A DNA stretch of 64,000 bases from positions 389,614 through 453,613 of the forward strand of contig NZ_BQIP01000002.1 in the NCBI RefSeq assembly GCF_021602585.1. Direction: 5' to 3'. Origin of the DNA: Pseudomonas faucium. GTDB taxonomy: Bacteria > Pseudomonadota > Gammaproteobacteria > Pseudomonadales > Pseudomonadaceae. The notes under the pieces were generated by a model. That model had not been told where the DNA came from. It ran no database searches and worked only from the letters and a program-made list of their open reading frames with translations. Below are positions 61,159-64,000 of the stretch, piece by piece. How positions within the stretch are numbered: the stretch's first letter is position 1; each line of letters begins with the position of its first letter. The position numbers and the translations under genes are program-made.

Positions 61159-62340
61159 ATGGCCGGTAAAGCAAGCTTCCACTGGATCGACCCGCTGCTG
61201 CTGGATCAGCAGCTCACTGAAGAAGAGCGCATGGTGCGTGACAGCGCTTATCAGTTCGCCCAGGACAAGCTGGCGCCGCGCGTGCTGGAGGCTTTCCGCC
61301 ATGAGCAGACCGACCCTGCGATCTTCCGCGAGATGGGCGAGGTCGGCCTGTTGGGCGCGACCATCCCCGAGCAGTACGGCGGCAGCGGGCTGAACTACGT
61401 GTGCTACGGTCTGATCGCTCGCGAAGTGGAGCGTATCGATTCTGGCTACCGCTCGATGATGAGCGTGCAGTCGTCGCTGGTGATGGTGCCGATCAATGAG
61501 TTCGGTACCGAGGCGCAGAAGCAGAAGTACCTGCCCAAGCTCGCCAGTGGCGAGTGGATCGGTTGCTTCGGCCTGACCGAGCCTAACCATGGCTCCGACC
61601 CAGGTTCGATGATTACCCGAGCCAAGAAGGTCGATGGCGGCTATCGCCTGAGCGGCAGCAAGATGTGGATCACTAACAGCCCGATCGCCGATGTGTTCGT
61701 GGTCTGGGCCAAGGATGATGCCGGCGATATCCGCGGCTTCGTCCTGGAAAAGGGCTGGCAGGGCCTCAGCGCCCCGGCCATTCATGGCAAGGTCGGCTTG
61801 CGCGCTTCGATCACCGGCGAAATCGTCATGGACAACGTGTTTGTCCCTGAAGAGAACATCTTCCCTGACGTGCGTGGCCTCAAAGGCCCCTTCACCTGCT
61901 TGAACTCGGCGCGCTATGGCATCTCCTGGGGCGCCCTGGGTGCGGCGGAAGCCTGCTGGCACACCGCGCGCCAATACACCCTGGACCGCCAGCAGTTCGG
62001 CCGCCCGCTGGCAGCCAACCAGCTGATCCAGAAGAAGCTGGCCGACATGCAGACCGAAATCACCCTGGCCCTGCAAGGCTGCCTACGTTTGGGGCGCATG
62101 AAGGATGAAGGCACTGCGGCCGTTGAAATCACCTCGATCATGAAGCGCAACTCCTGCGGCAAGGCCCTGGATATCGCGCGCATGGCCCGTGACATGCTGG
62201 GCGGCAACGGCATCTCCGACGAATTTGGCGTGGCGCGCCACCTGGTCAACCTGGAAGTGGTCAATACCTATGAAGGTACCCATGATGTGCATGCGCTGAT
62301 CCTGGGCCGTGCGCAGACTGGCATCCAGGCCTTCTACTAA
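61159..62340 (+). CDS. gcdH: Glutaryl-CoA dehydrogenase
   Basis: A 393-residue acyl-CoA dehydrogenase that oxidatively decarboxylates glutaryl-CoA to crotonyl-CoA in lysine and glutarate breakdown. The catalytic Glu372 is in [40 protein letters not shown] and [14 protein letters not shown] are typical. ATG at 61159 ([16 protein letters not shown]) follows ACGAGGA; the frame is open upstream to 61072. It is 14 bases before the CoA-transferase gene. Confidence 0.95.
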   Translation: MAGKASFHWIDPLLLDQQLTEEERMVRDSAYQFAQDKLAPRVLEAFRHEQTDPAIFREMGEVGLLGATIPEQYGGSGLNYVCYGLIAREVERIDSGYRSMMSVQSSLVMVPINEFGTEAQKQKYLPKLASGEWIGCFGLTEPNHGSDPGSMITRAKKVDGGYRLSGSKMWITNSPIADVFVVWAKDDAGDIRGFVLEKGWQGLSAPAIHGKVGLRASITGEIVMDNVFVPEENIFPDVRGLKGPFTCLNSARYGISWGALGAAEACWHTARQYTLDRQQFGRPLAANQLIQKKLADMQTEITLALQGCLRLGRMKDEGTAAVEITSIMKRNSCGKALDIARMARDMLGGNGISDEFGVARHLVNLEVVNTYEGTHDVHALILGRAQTGIQAFY

Positions 62341-62354
62341 TAAGGAGACCGGCC

Positions 62355-63575
62355 ATGGGTGCGCTCTCTCATCTGCGGGTGCTCGATCTCTCTCGTGTGC
62401 TGGCGGGGCCTTGGTCTGGCCAGATCCTGGCTGACCTGGGCGCTGATGTGATCAAGGTCGAGCGCCCTGGCAGTGGCGACGACACCCGTGCGTGGGGGCC
62501 GCCCTTCCTCAAGGATGCGCAGGGCGAGAATACCAGCGAGGCGGCCTACTACCTCTCGGCCAACCGCAACAAGCGCTCGGTGACCATCGACTTCACCCAG
62601 CCGGAAGGCCAGCGCCTGGTGCGCGAGCTGGCGGCCAGGTCGGATATCGTCATCGAGAACTTCAAGGTGGGCGGGCTGGCCGCCTACGGGCTGGACTACC
62701 AGAGCCTGAAGGCGGTGAACCCGAAGCTTATCTATTGCTCCATCACCGGCTTTGGGCAGACGGGCCCCTATGCCAAGCGAGCCGGCTATGACTTCATGAT
62801 CCAGGGGCTGGGCGGGCTGATGAGCCTGACCGGGCGCCCGGATGGTGAAGAAGGTGCGGGGCCGGTAAAGGTCGGGGTGGCGCTGACCGACATCCTTACC
62901 GGGCTGTATTCGACCGTGGCGATCCTGGCTGCCCTCGCCCATCGTGACCAGGCCGGCGTTGGCCAGCACATTGATATGGCGTTGCTCGACGTGCAGGTGG
63001 CATGCCTGGCCAACCAGGCCATGAACTACCTGACCACGGGCAACCCGCCGCGGCGGCTTGGCAATGCGCACCCCAATATCGTCCCTTATCAGGACTTCCC
63101 GACGGCGGATGGTGATTTCATTCTCACCGTGGGTAACGATGGCCAGTTCCGCAAGTTTGCCGAAGTCGCTGGCCAGCCGCAGTGGGCGGACGACCCGCGC
63201 TTTGCGACCAACAAGCAGCGGGTGGCCAATCGCGCCGAGCTGATTCCGTTGATCCGCCAGGCTACGGTGTTCAAGACCACGGCTGAGTGGGTGCAGCAGC
63301 TGGAGGCTGCAGGGGTGCCCTGTGGGCCGATCAATGACCTGGCGCAGATGTTCCAGGACCCCCAGGTGGTAGCGCGCGGCTTGGCGGTGACCTTGCCGCA
63401 TGTGTTGGCGGGCAGCGTGCCGCAGGTGGCTAGCCCTATTCGGCTGTCGGAAACCCCTGTGGAATATCGGCATGCGCCACCTTTGCTGGGTGAGCATACC
63501 GAGGTGGTGCTGGCCGATGTGCTGGGGCTGGATGCCAGTAGCTTGCAACGCTTGCGAGATGCTGGGGTGCTTTAG
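62355..63575 (+). CDS. CaiB/BaiF-family CoA-transferase (glutarate CoA-transferase)
   Basis: A 406-residue class III CoA-transferase. RVLDLSRVLAGPWSGQILADLGADVIKVERPGSGDDTR and the catalytic Asp in HIDMALLDVQVACLANQ are typical. Placed after gcdH, it likely activates glutarate to glutaryl-CoA with succinyl-CoA as donor, like human SUGCT; the donor is inferred from context. A strong terminator follows. Confidence 0.9.
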   Translation: MGALSHLRVLDLSRVLAGPWSGQILADLGADVIKVERPGSGDDTRAWGPPFLKDAQGENTSEAAYYLSANRNKRSVTIDFTQPEGQRLVRELAARSDIVIENFKVGGLAAYGLDYQSLKAVNPKLIYCSITGFGQTGPYAKRAGYDFMIQGLGGLMSLTGRPDGEEGAGPVKVGVALTDILTGLYSTVAILAALAHRDQAGVGQHIDMALLDVQVACLANQAMNYLTTGNPPRRLGNAHPNIVPYQDFPTADGDFILTVGNDGQFRKFAEVAGQPQWADDPRFATNKQRVANRAELIPLIRQATVFKTTAEWVQQLEAAGVPCGPINDLAQMFQDPQVVARGLAVTLPHVLAGSVPQVASPIRLSETPVEYRHAPPLLGEHTEVVLADVLGLDASSLQRLRDAGVL

Positions 63576-63597
63576 CTTTATAGGGATGTACTGAAAA

Positions 63598-63623
63598 GCA
63601 GGGAGGCCGTCAGGCCTCCCTGC
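63598..63623 (+). terminator. Terminator after the glutarate operon
   Basis: GCAGGGAGGCC and GGCCTCCCTGC form an 11-bp stem with a GTCA loop, followed by TTCGCTTTTC. Confidence 0.8.
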
Positions 63624-63663
63624 TTCGCTTTTCAGCGATATTGAGGTTTCTTGGAATTAAGCC

Positions 63664-63691
63664 TTGACGGGCTTTCGAATCCCCTTATAAT
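63664..63691 (+). promoter_or_regulatory. rRNA operon promoter 1 (most upstream)
   Basis: TTGACG (63664-63669) and TATAAT (63686-63691) have a 16-bp spacer and are followed by GCGCCCC, a GC-rich discriminator typical of stringently controlled rRNA promoters. Confidence 0.8.
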
Positions 63692-63807
63692 GCGCCCCAC
63701 TTCCAGCGTAGTCGGAACGAGAAACTCCTTGAGATTCAATGAGTTACTTAATCCAGGTAGTGCTGGAGGTGCTTCGATCGTCTGATCGATAGCGGTTGAA
63801 AAGGTGG

Positions 63808-63835
63808 TTGACAGCGCTTCTAAACGCTGTATGAT
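63808..63835 (+). promoter_or_regulatory. rRNA operon promoter 2
   Basis: TTGACA (63808-63813) and TATGAT (63830-63835) with a 16-bp spacer, then TCGCCTCCC as discriminator. Confidence 0.8.
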
Positions 63836-63917
63836 TCGCCTCCCGCTACGAGAGATCGCAGCGAGCCAAGTGGTTGAAGCTAAACGAGTTTCTCGCGAAA
63901 AACTTCAAAATAAACGC

Positions 63918-63945
63918 TTGACAGGCTCTGAGGAAAGCGTAGAAT
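63918..63945 (+). promoter_or_regulatory. rRNA operon promoter 3 (nearest the 16S gene)
   Basis: TTGACA (63918-63923) and TAGAAT (63940-63945) with a 16-bp spacer, then GCGCGCCTC as discriminator. Confidence 0.85.
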
Positions 63946-63981
63946 GCGCGCCTCGGTTGAGACGAAAAGCTCTTAACCAAA

Positions 63982-63993
63982 CGCTCTTTAACA
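63982..63993 (+). promoter_or_regulatory. boxA antitermination site in the 16S rRNA leader
   Basis: CGCTCTTTAACA matches the boxA consensus TGCTCTTTAACA at eleven of twelve positions and is followed by AATTGAA, the usual start of Pseudomonas 16S leaders. The mature 16S gene lies beyond the right edge of the window. Confidence 0.85.
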
Positions 63994-64000
63994 AATTGAA

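Overview
The window is a gene-dense, GC-rich chromosomal segment from a fluorescent Pseudomonas, most likely a member of the P. putida group. The evidence is gene order (cox aa3 cluster, met ABC, katE, znu, thrB, polA, engB, cc4, dsbA, kinB/algB, gltP, znu/zur, pntAB, gcdH, then an rRNA operon leader), protein sequences that look like P. putida or P. aeruginosa orthologues, and two families of extragenic palindromic repeats typical of this group. I see no insertion sequence, prophage, CRISPR array, tRNA or frameshifted gene. Naming is from memory of protein families and synteny; no search was run.

Layout. 1-512: end-truncated unknown gene on the minus strand. 881-9329: caa3-type cytochrome c oxidase (coxB, coxA, ctaG, coxC) with its assembly genes (SURF1, ctaA, cyoE, sco) behind a candidate RpoS-type promoter. 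9423-11936: methionine ABC importer (metN, metI, metQ). 12165-14309: large-subunit catalase katE. 14423-18263: lipoprotein, znuB, znuC, zur, and divergent znuA with a candidate Zur operator. 18375-22504: thrB, a DUF2782 protein, polA. About 22620-22783: an sRNA in the ErsA position (polA-engB) with an AlgU-like promoter. 22949-26383: engB, cytochromes c5-like and c4, dsbA, endonuclease/exonuclease-family protein. 26480-31417: a diguanylate cyclase (dgcH-like), a small periplasmic protein, ampDh2-like amidase lipoprotein and a CSS-EAL phosphodiesterase. 31427-36716: kinB-algB and, divergently, a BON protein plus a small-protein/DUF1328/Ivy operon, both preceded by sequences that fit sigma-54 promoters very well. 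37454-40166: gltP and a fused SpmA-SpmB-like protein. 40148-43622: Mla/Pqi-type lipid transport operon. 43787-51108: DUF5924/DUF2914 protein, M16 peptidase, Na/Pi-type transporter with PhoU domain, TerC protein, CitMHS transporter, GFA protein. 51209-54752: a putative periplasmic HExxH protein with three tandem DUF2388 paralogues, and a DUF1127 protein; the DUF2388 and DUF1127 promoters share an ACTGTA-type motif. 55096-59656: acetyl-CoA hydrolase/transferase and transhydrogenase pntAA-pntAB-pntB. 60069-63575: gcdR, gcdH and a CaiB-type CoA-transferase for glutarate catabolism. 63664-64000: three tandem sigma-70 promoters and a boxA, the leader of an rRNA operon whose 16S gene lies beyond the window.

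The most interesting parts are (i) the algB neighbourhood, where an NtrC-family regulator with an intact GAFTGA loop is flanked by two strong sigma-54 promoter matches driving envelope and lysozyme-inhibitor genes; (ii) the ErsA-like sRNA; and (iii) the DUF2388/HExxH/DUF1127 group with a shared, MocR-like cis motif, which is functionally uncharacterised as far as I know.
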